12,564 nucleotides of DNA from an uncultured Opitutaceae bacterium (lineage in GTDB: Bacteria; Verrucomicrobiota; Verrucomicrobiia; Opitutales; Opitutaceae), in NCBI GenBank assembly GCA_937128785.1, contig CAKZMS010000717.1:1-12564 (forward strand), written 5' to 3'. The position numbers and the translations under genes were made by a program. The notes under the pieces were generated by a model, which searched no databases, was not told where the DNA came from, and saw only the letters and a list, made by a program, of their open reading frames with translations. Below are positions 1 through 6,743 of the stretch, in pieces. Position 1 is the first letter of the stretch; every line of letters starts with the position of its first letter.

Positions 1-1457
1 GTCTCCTCGATCGCAGTCACGCCAGTTGGGTGAAGTTTCGAGTGTTGGCCCAGAACGAGGTCTCGGCCAAGTTGACCGCCCGGGTGCGAGAGCATTCAAA
101 GGCCGCGTCCGTATTCTACAACACGGGCAGCTTCTGTTATCTGGACAGCCGCTACAGCGTGCACGGTCGCGCGGCGCAGCAAACCCACTATGAGGTGGAG
201 TCACTGCCGACGGGGCATTGGGGGTATTATCACTTTCCCAAGCTCGCGCGTCAGGTCGCCCATTTCAACATGCCCTGGACCGGACAAACGGGCCGTTTTC
301 AAAAAACGTGGGGAGACTTTGGCGGGATCAAGCCGGCCCCGGCGCTGGAGTTTGAGTGTTTCCGCGCCCAGGCCATGGGCGCGGGCGTGGGCGTGGGGGA
401 CCAGATGCATCCCCGGGGGACGCTCGACCGTGGAGCGTATGCGTTGATCAAGGCGGTGTTCGCGCAAGTCGCCGCGGCGGAGCCGTTCTACGCTGATTCC
501 ACCGCCATACCCCAGATTGGCATATTGCTCGCGGGGGTGCCGGGCATGGATGAAGCCATGACCGCACGATCCGAAGCGGGGGCCGTCATGCTGTGCGAAG
601 AAACGCACTATGACTGCGCGGTCATTGATGACGCGTCCGATCTGCAACGGTTTGAACTGGTGGTGCTGCCGGACACGACCCCGATCACTGCCGCGCTAAA
701 AAAGAACCTGGCGGACTATTACGCGGCCGGTGGCAGGTTGTTGCTCAGTGGGACGGCCGGATACGACGAGACGGGAAGCTGGGCCTTGGACTTCCTGCCG
801 CTCGCCCGGGAGGGCGGGATTGAGAATGATACGCCGGTGTATTGGCAGTTCAATGACGCCGTGGCGCCGACCGAAGCGGGAGTCGACCGGGTGCTGTATC
901 ACCGGGGACCGGCCATCACCGCCCAGGGTGAGGCGGAAGTGGTGGCGTGGCGGCAGGAGCCGTATTTCCAGCGCACCGATCTGGCCTTTTGCTCCCACTT
1001 TCAGGCTCCGCCGCAGCCGGGTGAGCCGACCGGACCGGCGGTGGTGTGCGGCGACCGATGGGCCTGCGTGGCGGACCCGATGTTTCGCGATTACCGGGAA
1101 TCGGGCGGGGTGGTGATCGGGACCATGTGGCGGTTGCTGGTGCAGCGATTGATCGGCGAACCCGCGGTGGGGGCCGGGCTGCCGACGACGGTGCTCAGTG
1201 TGCCGCGCCGCAAGGGCGACGACCTGTTGGTCACATTGTTGCACTACGTGCCGGTGCGCAAAGCGCTTAAGATCGACGTGGTGGCCGAACGTATGGGGTT
1301 TTCCGATACGGAGTTGTCCTGCGATCCCCGGATCAGCGAGGTGGTTGACGTGTTGACGGAGAATCCCCTTCCCCAGATTGCCCCGGGCCGCTTCGCCCTG
1401 CGCGGCAAAGGCCGCTTGTTACTGCGGATTCCGGGCTACTTTCAAGACCCGGAGTGA
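1..1457 (+). CDS. GH151/Hyp-GHase6-like glycosidase (alpha-L-fucosidase-like), 5' truncated by window edge
   Basis: The reading frame is open from position 3, so this is the C-terminal part of a larger protein; the GTG at 30 is not a believable start. The N-terminal part seen here has the run ESLPTGHWGYYHFP, then TGRFQKTWGDFGG and later GDQMHPRGTLDRGAY. I recognise these as typical of the Hyp-GHase6 (PF14871) barrel end in GH151-type alpha-L-fucosidases. A GATase-like beta-galactosidase trimerisation domain (PF08532) follows, about residues 160-290 counted from position 30, then a small beta-rich C-terminal domain ending LLLRIPGYF. The expected role is release of terminal sugars, perhaps L-fucose, from a polysaccharide. 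The gene converges on the sulfatase/ROK/SIS operon with a 21-bp gap, which supports a shared glycan-degradation locus. Family assignment is from recalled motifs; substrate is inference, and a beta-galactosidase-like activity is the main alternative. Confidence 0.72.
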   Translation, partial: LLDRSHASWVKFRVLAQNEVSAKLTARVREHSKAASVFYNTGSFCYLDSRYSVHGRAAQQTHYEVESLPTGHWGYYHFPKLARQVAHFNMPWTGQTGRFQKTWGDFGGIKPAPALEFECFRAQAMGAGVGVGDQMHPRGTLDRGAYALIKAVFAQVAAAEPFYADSTAIPQIGILLAGVPGMDEAMTARSEAGAVMLCEETHYDCAVIDDASDLQRFELVVLPDTTPITAALKKNLADYYAAGGRLLLSGTAGYDETGSWALDFLPLAREGGIENDTPVYWQFNDAVAPTEAGVDRVLYHRGPAITAQGEAEVVAWRQEPYFQRTDLAFCSHFQAPPQPGEPTGPAVVCGDRWACVADPMFRDYRESGGVVIGTMWRLLVQRLIGEPAVGAGLPTTVLSVPRRKGDDLLVTLLHYVPVRKALKIDVVAERMGFSDTELSCDPRISEVVDVLTENPLPQIAPGRFALRGKGRLLLRIPGYFQDPE

Positions 1458-1478
1458 TCGAGCCGGGGGGCTTGTGGC

Positions 1479-2120
1479 TCAGGCGCCCCCGCCGAAGAAG
1501 TGGGCTTCCACGGCGATGCAAAGCGCGTGGTAGATCGGGAGGTGCCGTTCTTGAATCCGCGGGGTGCTGGCGAAGGGCACCTTGATGCAGACGTCGCACA
1601 GCGCCGCCATCTGTCCGCCGGTTTCGCCGGTGAGTCCGAGCGTGTGCACGCCCCGGGTGCGGGCCACCCTGAGGGCGTGGAGCACGTTGGTGGAATTACC
1701 CGAGGTGCTGATGGCGAGCAGCACATCGCCGGCTCGGCCGTAGGTGTGGATTTGTTGGGCAAACACCAGTTCCGGCGCGACATCGTTGGCGAAGGCGGTG
1801 GTGAGGGCGGCGTGGGCGGTCAACGCCACGGCGGGGAGGCCGCCCTGCAGGTGATCGGCGATGAACTGCCCGGCTTCACCATGCTCCCTGACGAGAGCGG
1901 AATGGGCGGAGGCGGGGAGTGGTCGTTTCAGCATGAAGCCCTTGACGAGTTCGCCGACGATGTGGTCGGCGGCGGCGGCGCTGCCACCATTGCCGCACGT
2001 GTAGAGGGTGTGGTCGGCGGAGAACGCCGTGACCAGCATTTCGTAGGCCGACTGCACGTCAGCGAGGACCGGTGCCAAATCGGGATAGTTTTGTCCGAGG
2101 GCCTGAAGAGTTGGATTCAT
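1479..2120 (-). CDS. SIS-domain sugar-phosphate isomerase, GmhA-like
   Basis: This 213-residue protein has a single SIS domain. CGNGGSAAAADH (residues 42-53) is the phosphosugar-binding glycine loop, and ISTSGNS (137-143) is the second phosphate-contact loop. The zinc/catalytic set of E. coli GmhA (H61, E65, Q172, H180) has equivalents at H53, E57, Q190 and H198, with the 4- and 8-residue spacings kept. An active aldose/ketose phosphate isomerase is therefore more likely than a DiaA-type regulator. The stretch between the two pairs is about 26 residues longer than in GmhA, around residues 60-105. The gene is last in a minus-strand operon, 10 nt after the ROK kinase gene. No heptose-pathway genes (hddA, hddC, gmhB) are nearby, so it probably acts on the sugar phosphate made by that kinase rather than in LPS heptose synthesis. 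Exact substrate unknown. ATG start; no clear Shine-Dalgarno. Confidence 0.85.
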   Translation of the reverse strand: MNPTLQALGQNYPDLAPVLADVQSAYEMLVTAFSADHTLYTCGNGGSAAAADHIVGELVKGFMLKRPLPASAHSALVREHGEAGQFIADHLQGGLPAVALTAHAALTTAFANDVAPELVFAQQIHTYGRAGDVLLAISTSGNSTNVLHALRVARTRGVHTLGLTGETGGQMAALCDVCIKVPFASTPRIQERHLPIYHALCIAVEAHFFGGGA

Positions 2121-2130
2121 GGGAATAGAG

Positions 2131-3105
2131 CTACGATTGAAAGGTATTCACAGCGGCGGCAATCGCGCCGTGGCTGCCGATGGTGTCGCCCAGTTCCGCG
2201 GGGACGATGCGACAGGCGGCTCGCGGTGTTTCAAGGGCCTCGGTCGACAACGTGGAGTGCATGCCCTCCGCCAGCAAGCGGCTCGCTTTGGGAAAAAACC
2301 CGCCGAGCGCGATGCACTCCGGATTCAACAGATCGATCATGATCGCCAGGGTCTGACCGAGACGTTGCCCGGCTTCCGTCCAGATGCGGCGGGCAAACGG
2401 ATCACCGGCATGGGCGGCTTCGGCGAGACGTTGGGCGGTGATCGGTAGGGTCTCATCCCGCCATGATGCGGGGAGATCGGGGTGATCACTGCGGCGCATT
2501 TCCGCCAGCCGGGCGATACCGCCGCCGCTGCAGAATCCTTCGACCGAGCCGGCCTGGCCGAACCCGACGGGACCTTTCGGAGCGAGTCGCACGTGGCCGA
2601 TTTCACCCGCGTCGCCGGTGGCCCCTTCGTAGAGACGACCGTTGAGAATGAGCCCGGCTCCGAACCCGGTGCCCGAGGTGCAAAATACAAAATGCCGCGT
2701 GCCCCGGCCCGCGCCAAAGGCCCACTCGGCCAGGGCGCAGGCATTGGCGTCGTTCATGAGGGTGGCCTCGCCGCCGAAGGTGGAAATCAGCCGCTCGCAG
2801 ATGGCTTGGCCGTGCCAGCTCGCGGGCAGGTTGGGCGGGCAGGTGATCACGCCCTGCGGTCGGTCCAAGGGGCCGCCGCAGGATATGCCCAGGCGCACCG
2901 GGCGGGCGTCGTTTGCCCGCAGGGATTGGATGCCGGAGGCCAACTCCGCAAAGGTGTCGGCGAACTCACGGGTGGGCACGCGCATGGTTTCGACCACGCG
3001 GTCGCCGTCCCACTGGCTGACGGCGCATTTGGTGCCGCCGAGGTCGAGACCGATCCAATGGTGGTGGGGTGACGGGGAAAGCATTCGCCCGGAGGGAGCA
3101 CTCAT
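2131..3105 (-). CDS. ROK-family sugar kinase lacking the zinc-binding cysteines
   Basis: A 324-residue ASKHA-fold ROK protein. The ATP phosphate-1 loop is DLGGTK (21-26), the catalytic Asp is D119 in NDANACALAEWAFGAG, and the phosphate-2 loop is TSGTGFGAG (143-151). EIGH (168-171) supplies the usual zinc-ligand His. The following CxCGxxGCxE motif is replaced by VGFGQAGSVE (180-189): all three cysteines are lost while the glycines and the final Glu remain. There is no N-terminal helix-turn-helix, so it should be a cytosolic kinase and not a NagC/XylR-type repressor. Its ATG overlaps the sulfatase stop by 4 nt (ATGA), suggesting translational coupling; the SIS isomerase gene follows after 10 nt. 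Likely role: phosphorylating a hexose or amino sugar released by the glycosidase and sulfatase. Glucokinase or fructokinase activity is possible. A second in-frame ATG lies 7 codons downstream. Confidence 0.88.
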   Translation of the reverse strand: MSAPSGRMLSPSPHHHWIGLDLGGTKCAVSQWDGDRVVETMRVPTREFADTFAELASGIQSLRANDARPVRLGISCGGPLDRPQGVITCPPNLPASWHGQAICERLISTFGGEATLMNDANACALAEWAFGAGRGTRHFVFCTSGTGFGAGLILNGRLYEGATGDAGEIGHVRLAPKGPVGFGQAGSVEGFCSGGGIARLAEMRRSDHPDLPASWRDETLPITAQRLAEAAHAGDPFARRIWTEAGQRLGQTLAIMIDLLNPECIALGGFFPKASRLLAEGMHSTLSTEALETPRAACRIVPAELGDTIGSHGAIAAAVNTFQS

Positions 3106-4499
3106 GGCCGGGGGGCCGGGGTGGCGGGGCCGACAAACGGATAGCGACCGACCTGCTGCACGTGGTAGAGCATTTCGATGAAGATTTTGCGGTAGGCCGC
3201 GTGGAGCGAGGGGTCCGTGGGCGCGGTGCCGGTGCCGCCGAGCAGGTCGTGGGATTCGGAGGGATCGGCGGCGAGATCATACATCTCAATGGGGGCAAAG
3301 GGATCGCTTTGCAGCAGCTTCAGATTGTCGCGCCGCACCGCGAAAGAGAGGTTGCCGCCCCAACGAAAACGACCGGAGCGCTTGGCAAAAAAGAGCGAGA
3401 AATCGCGGGGGGGCATTGGGGTCCCGTCCAGCAGGGGAGCGAAACTGCGACCGTCGATGGCGGCGGGGGTTTCGATGCCGATCAGGTCCATCATGGTCGG
3501 CAGATAATCCATGGTCGTGACGACCTCGGCGGTGGAGCTATTGGGCTCAATGTGACCCGGCCAGACCATAAACGCCGGCACGCGTAATCCGCCCTCATAC
3601 ATGGACCCCTTGCCGTCGCGGTAGGGGCCGTTGCGGGCACCGTAGCTGACCATGCCGCCGTTGTCCGAGGTAAAGAGCACGATGGTGTTCGCGGCGAGAT
3701 CGAGCTCCTCCAGTGCGGCCACGACCTGACCGATGCCGGCGTCCATGTGTTCGACCAGCGCCACATAGCCGGCCCGCATGGAATCGAGGCCGGGCTCCCG
3801 TGCCTCCACGCGGGCGAGCCAGTCGGGCGGCGGTTGGATGGGCGTGTGCGGGGCGGTGTAGGACAGGTAGAGAAAGAACGGGTGGGAGGACGAAGTTCCG
3901 TTGGACTCGGCGTGCCCCCGCAGGAAGTCGATGCTCCACCCGGTGAGCAGGTCGGTGATATGACCCGTGGGGCTGATTGGCTGATCGTTTTCCCGCATCA
4001 TGTTCTGGCCGCGGGTCAGGTGATGGTAGTTGTCATCGATCACCCCACTGAGGAGCCCCTTGAAGTGGTCGAATCCGCGGGCCTGGGGCAGGTTGGGTGG
4101 AGACGTCCCCAGGTGCCACTTGCCGATGGCCGCGGTGGCGTAGCCATGATCCTGAAAATCCTGCACCAGGGAAGGCACGGAGGGATTCCAATAGCCCCAG
4201 GTATTGAGGGGTTGGTCGCCTCGAAACACGCCGTGCATGCCCGTGGTGGTATTGGTCCGGCCGGTGAACAGGGATGCCCGGGTGGGGGAGCAGATCGAAC
4301 TGTTGGCGTAGGCTTGGGAGAATTTCAGCCCGGCCTGCGCGAGGGCGTCGAGGTGCGGGGTTTTGATGTCAGCGCGACCGTGGTAACCGACGTCGGCCCA
4401 ACCGAGATCGTCGGCGACAATAATGAGGATATTGGGGGGCGGGGTGGCGTTCGCCAGCAGGCCGACACAGCAGAGGAGGGCGGGGATCAAGCGGGTCAT
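3102..4499 (-). CDS. Exported type I formylglycine-dependent sulfatase
   Basis: A 465-residue member of the alkaline-phosphatase-superfamily sulfatases. The Cys-type signature CSPTR (70-74) should have C70 converted to formylglycine by an FGE-type enzyme. The second signature is GYATAAIGKWHLG (119-131), with K127 and H129. Calcium-site residues are D30-D31 in VADDLGW and D279-N280 in SDNGG; H218 and K297 (GKGSMYEGG) complete the usual active site. Residues 1-18 look like a Sec signal peptide (hydrophobic LIPALLCCVGLLANA, cleavage after ANA), so it acts in the periplasm or outside. The true start is taken as the ATG at 4499; the frame also has a TTG four codons earlier, but the signal peptide fits the ATG. 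It is second in the operon, 61 nt after the PhyH gene, and its stop overlaps the ROK start. It should hydrolyse sulfate esters on a sugar; position and sugar specificity cannot be read here. Confidence 0.93.
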   Translation of the reverse strand: MTRLIPALLCCVGLLANATPPPNILIIVADDLGWADVGYHGRADIKTPHLDALAQAGLKFSQAYANSSICSPTRASLFTGRTNTTTGMHGVFRGDQPLNTWGYWNPSVPSLVQDFQDHGYATAAIGKWHLGTSPPNLPQARGFDHFKGLLSGVIDDNYHHLTRGQNMMRENDQPISPTGHITDLLTGWSIDFLRGHAESNGTSSSHPFFLYLSYTAPHTPIQPPPDWLARVEAREPGLDSMRAGYVALVEHMDAGIGQVVAALEELDLAANTIVLFTSDNGGMVSYGARNGPYRDGKGSMYEGGLRVPAFMVWPGHIEPNSSTAEVVTTMDYLPTMMDLIGIETPAAIDGRSFAPLLDGTPMPPRDFSLFFAKRSGRFRWGGNLSFAVRRDNLKLLQSDPFAPIEMYDLAADPSESHDLLGGTGTAPTDPSLHAAYRKIFIEMLYHVQQVGRYPFVGPATPAPRP

Positions 4500-4560
4500 G
4501 CGGGAGGGCAAACAAACAGAAGCGGAATGAAAGGGGAAGCGCGCGTCGCGGAGACCGGCA

Positions 4561-5376
4561 TCATCCTTGGCCGGCTTCTTCGTTGCTGACGGGTTTGAAG
4601 TCCGGGCGGGCGAATCGCGCGGTGGGCGGGGTGCCCGCCGGATTGTGCTTAAACTCGTCCACCCCGCGACAGAGGTAGGTCTTGAAGTTGGGATTCACGC
4701 TCAAGTCGTTTTTCACGTTCGTGCCGGAGTAGCGGATGGTGAGGCCGGCCCGGCGGCGATCGGATGGGTTGGCGGGCGAGCCGTGGATGGCGCGGTCGTC
4801 GTGCAATGAACATTGCCCGGCCTGCAGGCGAAATTGCACGGCGGAATCGGAGGAGAAGTCGGAACCATCCTCGAGTTGCAGGCTGAGCACGGAGTCGGTG
4901 CTTTCGTTGCGCTGATGCTTGACCAAGCCACCCCGGTGGGAGCCCGGGATAAGTTTCATGCCGCCGTTGACCTCGTCGACATCATCAAAGGCGAGCCAGA
5001 CGGTGACGGAGTTGTGTGGAGTCATCGGCCAGTAGTAGGCGTCCTGGTGCCACCCGACGGTGGAGGCGCTGTGGGCATCCTTGATGAAAAAGTTACTGGC
5101 CCAGCAGTAGAAGTTTGGCCCCAGCACGCCCTCGACGAGGTCGTGGATTCTGGGGTTCATGCAGATGTCGTAGAGGTAGGCGCTGGTCTCGTGCCACTCG
5201 CGGATGTCCTTGGAGGATTCGCCCGGCTCGAGCAGGGCGAGCAGCTGGGGAAGGTCGTCCCGGATGGCGGCCATTTCCGCGGGGGAGTAGATGGGCGGGA
5301 GATCCAGCAGGTATCCGTTCTCTTGGTAGAACTCTTTTTGGGCGGCCGAAAGGTGGTGGGGAGAGGTATCAGACAT
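4561..5376 (-). CDS. PhyH-family Fe(II)/2-oxoglutarate dioxygenase
   Basis: A 271-residue double-stranded beta-helix oxygenase of the phytanoyl-CoA dioxygenase (PhyH, PF05721) family. The iron triad is H110-x-D112 (GWHQDAYYWPM) with distal H198 (HDDRAIHGS). The arginines at 207-209 sit at the usual distance for binding 2-oxoglutarate. IPGSHRGG (143-150) and the N-terminal FYQENGYLLD are typical of the family. The start is the ATG at 5376; the frame is open far upstream to 6003, but that stretch overlaps the AraC gene and has no family resemblance. First gene of the minus-strand operon with sulfatase, ROK kinase and SIS isomerase, and divergent from the AraC regulator. It should be cytosolic (no signal peptide) and hydroxylate or oxidatively cleave a small substrate, perhaps a modified sugar or a group linked to it; this is inference. 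No Shine-Dalgarno is visible. Confidence 0.88.
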   Translation of the reverse strand: MSDTSPHHLSAAQKEFYQENGYLLDLPPIYSPAEMAAIRDDLPQLLALLEPGESSKDIREWHETSAYLYDICMNPRIHDLVEGVLGPNFYCWASNFFIKDAHSASTVGWHQDAYYWPMTPHNSVTVWLAFDDVDEVNGGMKLIPGSHRGGLVKHQRNESTDSVLSLQLEDGSDFSSDSAVQFRLQAGQCSLHDDRAIHGSPANPSDRRRAGLTIRYSGTNVKNDLSVNPNFKTYLCRGVDEFKHNPAGTPPTARFARPDFKPVSNEEAGQG

Positions 5377-5400
5377 AGTAAGACAGGGAGTGGTAGTCGG

Positions 5401-5414
5401 CGCTAAAGTTAGCG
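5401..5414. repeat. Small inverted repeat upstream of the PhyH start
   Basis: Perfect 6-bp arms CGCTAA and TTAGCG flank a 2-nt centre. The element lies 24 bp upstream of the PhyH ATG, inside the predicted 5' leader. A 2-nt loop is too tight for a good hairpin unless inner pairs open, so a protein-binding site is also possible. Chance occurrence cannot be excluded. Confidence 0.35.
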
Positions 5415-5441
5415 ATATTCCTTGCGGGGGGCGTTCACGAT

Positions 5442-5468
5442 TTGACCCCCATGTGTTCAAAATATTAT
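5442..5468 (+). promoter_or_regulatory. Candidate promoter for the AraC-family regulator
   Basis: TTGACC (5442-5447) resembles a -35 box and TATTAT (5463-5468) a -10 box. The 15-bp spacer is shorter than ideal. The -10 lies in the left arm of the 5463-5482 palindrome. Assigned by eye from sigma-70 consensus. Confidence 0.3.
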
Positions 5469-5482
5469 CATTGGTGATAATA
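5463..5482. promoter_or_regulatory. AT-rich palindrome, candidate operator between AraC and PhyH genes
   Basis: Perfect 8-bp arms TATTATCA and TGATAATA surround a TTGG centre (5471-5474). It sits in the AraC/PhyH divergent gap, in sharply AT-rich DNA within a GC-rich locus. It overlaps candidate -10 boxes in both directions, so a bound protein could control both. The AraC-family protein encoded alongside is the obvious candidate, although AraC proteins more often use direct repeats. Confidence 0.55.
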
Positions 5483-5492
5483 ATGAAAACAA
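5464..5492 (-). promoter_or_regulatory. Candidate promoter for the PhyH-sulfatase-ROK-SIS operon
   Basis: On the minus strand TTGTTT (5492-5487) and GATAAT (5469-5464) are separated by 17 bp. GATAAT matches TATAAT at 5 of 6 positions; the -35 is weak, as expected for an activator-dependent promoter. Transcription would start near 5457, giving a leader of about 80 nt. The spacer and -10 lie within the palindrome. Confidence 0.4.
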
Positions 5493-5511
5493 AAGTCCCT
5501 GAGGTCGTGGT

Positions 5512-6378
5512 ATGAGGGTTTTTCGGGATCCGAGATTGGTCAGCGGTTACGTGTATGAGCATCCCGTGGCGGAGATCCCGGAACTGACTCATTGCGGGGA
5601 AGCGCTCTGTGGAACGGGCCACCATCTGTCGCCCCACACCCATACGGGCTTTGAGTTTATGTTTATTTCCCGGGGGGAGGCACGCTGGTTGGCAAAGGGA
5701 GAAACGGTGGTGCAGCGGCCGGGGGATCTCTACATTGCCTACCCGGGGGAACAGCATGGCACGGGGGCGCGGCGCAATCGTGAGAATCAGCAGGTTTGGG
5801 TGGGCCTCGAGTTGGACGGGTTGGGCCGGGCGGGTCGTGATTTGGCCAATCGCTTGCGGCGGGATCGCCCGCGGCTGGTGACGGCCTGTGAAAATCTGGA
5901 ACCGGCGTTGCGCGGAATTGTGCGGCAGGTGGTTTCGTCCCGTCCCCGCCGGAGTGCCGTCGTCCACGTATGGATCCGAACGTTGATTGAACTGCTGGAG
6001 CAACGTCTGGACCAGGCGGGCGAGGGGTTCGCCGAGACCGGATCAGCGGTCCCGTTGTCGCCCGGGGTGCAGCGCGTCGTGTCCTATCTTGAACGCAATT
6101 TGGAGCGGCGGGTGCCGCTGGCGGATTTGGCGGCCATCGCGACGGCGCGAAGCCTGCCGCAGTTTTGCGCGCGGTTTAAACGGGAAGTGGGCATTTCGCC
6201 CGCTGCGTTTCATCTGCGATTGCGGCTGCAGGCGGCCCGCGATGCGTTGGGTCAGCCCTCGTTCGATATTTTGACCACCGCGCTGCATTTCGGTTTCAGT
6301 TCATCGCAGCATTTCAGCACCCAGTTCCGTCGCGCCTTCGGCATGACGCCGGGGGAGTGGCGACAGCAGGGGCATTGA
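5512..6378 (+). CDS. AraC-family transcriptional regulator with N-terminal cupin domain
   Basis: A 288-residue regulator. The N-terminal half is a cupin-like sensor (PHTHTGFEFMFISRG at about 41-55 and RPGDLYIAYPGEQHG at about 69-83), expected to bind a sugar or sugar derivative. The C-terminal ~100 residues form the double helix-turn-helix AraC domain: LADLAAIATARSLPQFCARF is the first HTH and ILTTALHFGFSSSQHFSTQF the second, followed by the family hallmark FGMTPGEWR. The ATG at 5512 has GAGG at 5501-5504 with a good spacing, one of the few clear Shine-Dalgarno sites in the window. It is divergent from the PhyH operon across 135 bp containing a strong palindrome. It probably activates the catabolic operon when the glycan breakdown product is present. 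The effector is unknown. Confidence 0.93.
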   Translation: MRVFRDPRLVSGYVYEHPVAEIPELTHCGEALCGTGHHLSPHTHTGFEFMFISRGEARWLAKGETVVQRPGDLYIAYPGEQHGTGARRNRENQQVWVGLELDGLGRAGRDLANRLRRDRPRLVTACENLEPALRGIVRQVVSSRPRRSAVVHVWIRTLIELLEQRLDQAGEGFAETGSAVPLSPGVQRVVSYLERNLERRVPLADLAAIATARSLPQFCARFKREVGISPAAFHLRLRLQAARDALGQPSFDILTTALHFGFSSSQHFSTQFRRAFGMTPGEWRQQGH

Positions 6379-6476
6379 TCGTCGCAGGGCGATTGGGGTG
6401 GCGGCGGCGGGGATCACCGGGAGACCTGGTCTCGCCTGCCCGGCAGACCTGCGGATCAACCCGCCCGGTGGAGGAG
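6379..6476. other. Spacer between AraC gene and repeat array; possible degenerate repeat
   Basis: There is no credible coding here. GAGACCTGGTCTC (6421-6433) is a near-perfect inverted repeat. CCTGCGGAT (6448-6456) matches a word in both downstream repeat units (6516-6524 and 6650-6658). These may be remnants of a third, decayed unit, but the tRNA-end segment is not recognisable. The final GGAGGAG (6470-6476) matches the bases flanking the tRNA gene at 6737-6743. Confidence 0.3.
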
Positions 6477-6584
6477 TGGTGCCCCGAGCCGGACTGGTGA
6501 GCCTGGTGGCTCAATCCTGCGGATTCGACCTTCGGTCGCCCCATCTTCGCTTCGCTTCGTCGAACTTCGTTCTCGTCCGCCACG
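6477..6584 (-). repeat. tRNA-Leu 3'-end-containing repeat, distal unit
   Basis: A 108-bp unit, differing from the proximal unit at 5 positions by my count. Its first 17 bp, TGGTGCCCCGAGCCGGA (6477-6493), are identical to the reverse complement of the tRNA-Leu 3' end including CCA. With flanks, 26 bp (6470-6495) match 6737-6762 at the tRNA gene. The body can form three short hairpins: TGAGCC/GGCTCA (6498-6513), CGACC/GGTCG (6526-6538) and GAAC/GTTC (6562-6572). In transcript order it is the second unit after the tRNA. Short open frames through it on both strands look like artefacts of the repeat. Confidence 0.85.
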
Positions 6585-6610
6585 CCGCCCCATCTGATCT
6601 GGCAATCAAA

Positions 6611-6718
6611 TGGTGCCCCGAGCCGGATTGGTGAGCCTGGTGGCTCAATCCTGCGGATTCGACCTTCGGTCGCCCCATCTTCGCTATGCTTCGTCGAACT
6701 TCGTTCTCGTTCGCTACG
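6611..6718 (-). repeat. tRNA-Leu 3'-end-containing repeat, proximal unit
   Basis: Near-identical copy of the 6477-6584 unit, starting 134 bp after it, and 133 bp before the matching segment of the real tRNA gene (6744). It begins with the same 17-bp tRNA-end sequence (6611-6627) and keeps all three hairpin-forming inverted repeats. After the 108 bp the two units diverge completely: 6585-6610 and 6719-6743 are unrelated fillers of 26 and 25 bp. Confidence 0.85.
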
Positions 6719-6726
6719 GTTCACCC

Positions 6727-6743
6727 CTCCTCCTGCGGAGGAG
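6727..6743 (-). other. Hairpin directly after the tRNA CCA end
   Basis: CTCCTCC (6727-6733) and GGAGGAG (6737-6743) form a perfect 7-bp stem with a 3-nt loop, immediately next to the encoded CCA of tRNA-Leu. There is no T-run after it on the minus strand, so it is not a classic intrinsic terminator. It could be a 3'-processing or stability element of the tRNA precursor. Confidence 0.5.

Noticed and set aside
1460..1490. Terminator between the glycosidase and SIS genes
   Set aside because: GGGGGC/GCCCCC and GAGCC/GGCTC pairings exist, but there is no T-run on either strand and the element overlaps the SIS coding end.
1479..2120. LPS heptose GmhA or DiaA assignment for the SIS protein
   Set aside because: The active-site set argues against DiaA; the lack of heptose genes and the ~26-residue insertion argue against a confident gmhA call.
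3747..4589. Long plus-strand frame of 280 codons opposite the sulfatase
   Set aside because: It is the antisense shadow of a well-supported sulfatase in GC-rich DNA; similar shadows exist opposite the SIS, ROK and DUF481 genes.
5377..6003. Upstream in-frame extension of the PhyH reading frame (about 209 codons)
   Set aside because: It runs antisense through the AraC gene, has no family similarity, and the PhyH homology begins naturally at MSDTSPHH.
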